Position numbers and translations under genes: made by a program. Below the pieces are notes generated by a model. The model made no database searches, had not been told where the DNA came from, and worked only from the letters and a program-made list of their open reading frames with translations. A stretch of 36,100 nt of DNA, from contig NZ_JAKSYG010000133.1 of NCBI RefSeq assembly GCF_022829725.1, forward strand, positions 1 to 36,100, given 5' to 3'. Below, one piece after another: positions 35,160 to 36,100 of the stretch (within the stretch, counting starts at the first letter, position 1; each line of letters opens with the position of its first letter). The DNA comes from Methylobacterium sp. E-005. Lineage in GTDB: Bacteria; Pseudomonadota; Alphaproteobacteria; Rhizobiales; Beijerinckiaceae.

Positions 35160-35600
35160 TCACAACAGCCCGAGGCCGACCAGCTCCCGCCGCAACGCCT
35201 CGGGCATCTCGGCGAGGTCGCCCGAGGCCTCCGCTCCGAGGTCGGCCGGCGCATCCCCGGCCGTGAGGTAGCGCCAGCCCTGGAACGGGCGGTACGGCCG
35301 CGGGGCCACCGGAACGAGGCTCGGATCGAAGACCAGACGGCAGCGCGGGATGCCATCCTCGCCGGTGAGCGGCTCGATGGCGGTGATCGCCTGCCGGCAG
35401 GAGAGGGTCCCGCGGATCACCCAGTAGATCGAGCCCTGGCCGGTGATCTCCTGATGGCGCTTCGGCAGGGTCCGGGTGACGTGGAACGGCGCGGCCGGCC
35501 GCCCGTCCCGCAGCGCCTCGGCGCGATAGCGGGCCTGCCGGGCCTCGAGATCGGCGATCGAGGCCGGGCCGACGCAGAGCTTGATCAGGTGCAGGGCCAC
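35160..35600 (-). CDS. DUF1489 family protein
   Basis: This 146-residue protein matches the alphaproteobacterial DUF1489 family: the start ALHLIKLCVG, the central TLPKRHQEI and GSIYWVIRGTLSCRQ (near residue 56), and RPFQGWRYL near residue 104. The start is a GTG at 35600, since the family begins exactly there. It is soluble and has no known function. It converges with the giant coiled-coil gene. Confidence 0.9.
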   Translation of the reverse strand: MALHLIKLCVGPASIADLEARQARYRAEALRDGRPAAPFHVTRTLPKRHQEITGQGSIYWVIRGTLSCRQAITAIEPLTGEDGIPRCRLVFDPSLVPVAPRPYRPFQGWRYLTAGDAPADLGAEASGDLAEMPEALRRELVGLGLL

Positions 35601-35733
35601 GGGCGCGCGGTCTCGGAGATCTCGGCGGGGCGCCCCTGATAGAGCATGCCGCGCGAAAGGGGGATCCGGTCTCGCGGATCCGTGACGCGCCGGGGAGGTC
35701 CGGGCGAGGTCCGGGCGATCCCCGGTCGGTCGC

Positions 35734-35946
35734 TCAGGCGAACAGCGCCAGCCGCTGCTCGGGCGAGAGCGCGCCGATCTTGGCCAGGCTCAGGACCGTG
35801 TCCACGGCTCCCGGTTCCGCCGGAACCCCATCGGGTTCGGGGGTGGCCGCGACGATGCCGGCCCAGTCGAGTTCGGGGGCGTCGCGGGCCGGCGCGTCGT
35901 CGACGCTCTCGGCCATGACGCTCTCGGCTATGACGCTCTCGGCCAT
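35734..35946 (-). CDS. Small hypothetical protein, possibly the second half of a frameshifted gene
   Basis: This 70-residue frame begins with a repeat of (M/I)AESV encoded by a 15 bp tandem repeat, continues with an acidic, proline-rich middle and ends LAKIGALSPEQRLALFA. It overlaps the small frame at 35928-36062 by 19 bases in another reading frame, and the same frame stays open upstream to the window end. It may be a separate coupled gene, or the continuation of that gene after a one-base change. Confidence 0.5.
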   Translation of the reverse strand: MAESVIAESVMAESVDDAPARDAPELDWAGIVAATPEPDGVPAEPGAVDTVLSLAKIGALSPEQRLALFA

Positions 35947-35961
35947 GATGCTCTCGGCCCC
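35902..35961. repeat. 15 bp tandem repeat, four copies
   Basis: GACGCTCTCGGCCAT occurs at 35902-35916, 35917-35931 (one change), 35932-35946 and 35947-35961 (decayed). The unit length is a multiple of three, so copy changes would keep the frame. It lies at the junction of two overlapping small reading frames. Confidence 0.9.
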
Positions 35962-36062
35962 ACGGCCAGGGCCTCGCCGGCCACCGGCCAGTGCCGGCTC
36001 GTTCCCCTCCAGCCGTCGAGGGGGATGCCGACGAAACTGTCGGCGCGGGTGCGCAGGGTCAT
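35928..36062 (-). CDS. Small hypothetical protein, 44 residues, probable N-terminal part of a frameshifted gene
   Basis: The ATG at 36062 has a strong GGAGG 7 bases upstream. The frame reads MTLRTRADSFVGIPLDGWRG and so on, then ends at a TAG inside the 15 bp repeat. The good ribosome binding site argues that this start is used. A single extra G in the GGGG run near 35959-35962 would join it to the 70-residue frame and make a product of about 109 residues. I do not recognise the family. Confidence 0.5.
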   Translation of the reverse strand: MTLRTRADSFVGIPLDGWRGTSRHWPVAGEALAVGPRASWPRAS

Positions 36063-36100
36063 GGGCGGACCTCCGCGGAATCGACGGCGAGCGGGTTGGG

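Overview
The window is high-GC alphaproteobacterial DNA and most resembles Methylobacterium or a close relative. The reasons are a hopanoid tailoring cluster typical of that group, a protein linked to tetrahydromethanopterin C1 metabolism, DUF1489, a GPR/RgsE-type polar-growth protein of the Rhizobiales, and short GC-rich palindromic repeats scattered between genes. No rRNA, tRNA, CRISPR array, phage or IS element was recognised.

Region 1 (1-12300) is a hopanoid head-group and transport locus. hpnL, hpnM, hpnI, hpnJ and hpnK lie head to tail on the plus strand, followed by a GNAT acetyltransferase. hpnN (hopanoid RND transporter, minus) and hpnH (adenosylhopane synthase, plus) diverge from a 630 bp intergenic region that carries an 18 bp perfect palindrome. 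Together HpnH, HpnI, HpnK and HpnJ cover the first side-chain step and the conversion of bacteriohopanetetrol (BHT) to its aminocyclitol ether. HpnL, HpnM and HpnN look like membrane and trafficking parts. The cyclase and squalene genes and hpnG are not in the window. Divergent from hpnL is an arginine:glycine/inosamine-type amidinotransferase. It is a good candidate for adding a guanidino group to the aminocyclitol. Its 3' end is present twice as a nearly perfect inverted duplication at the window edge.

Region 2 (12555-17401) holds a periplasmic lytic transglycosylase, leuD, and a divergent C1-cofactor set: a HisA-like TIM barrel against a MfnF-like ASKHA protein followed by a 66-residue protein and a membrane protein.

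Region 3 (17402-27583) holds a Cache/HAMP chemoreceptor, rplS with a possible promoter, leader hairpin and terminator, an unrecognised two-gene membrane operon with a periplasmic coiled coil, a CPA2/KefB-type antiporter, a small unknown protein, a VWA CoxE-like protein, an adrenodoxin-type ferredoxin and an HPt phosphotransfer protein.

Region 4 (27584-36100) is dominated by a 2433-residue membrane-anchored coiled-coil protein. It matches the growth pole ring (GPR/RgsE) type and has clear 11-, 22- and 33-residue periodicity. It is followed by a DUF1489 protein and a small, possibly frameshifted gene with a 15 bp tandem repeat. Starts were chosen by family alignment from memory and visible ribosome binding sites. 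No database search was run.
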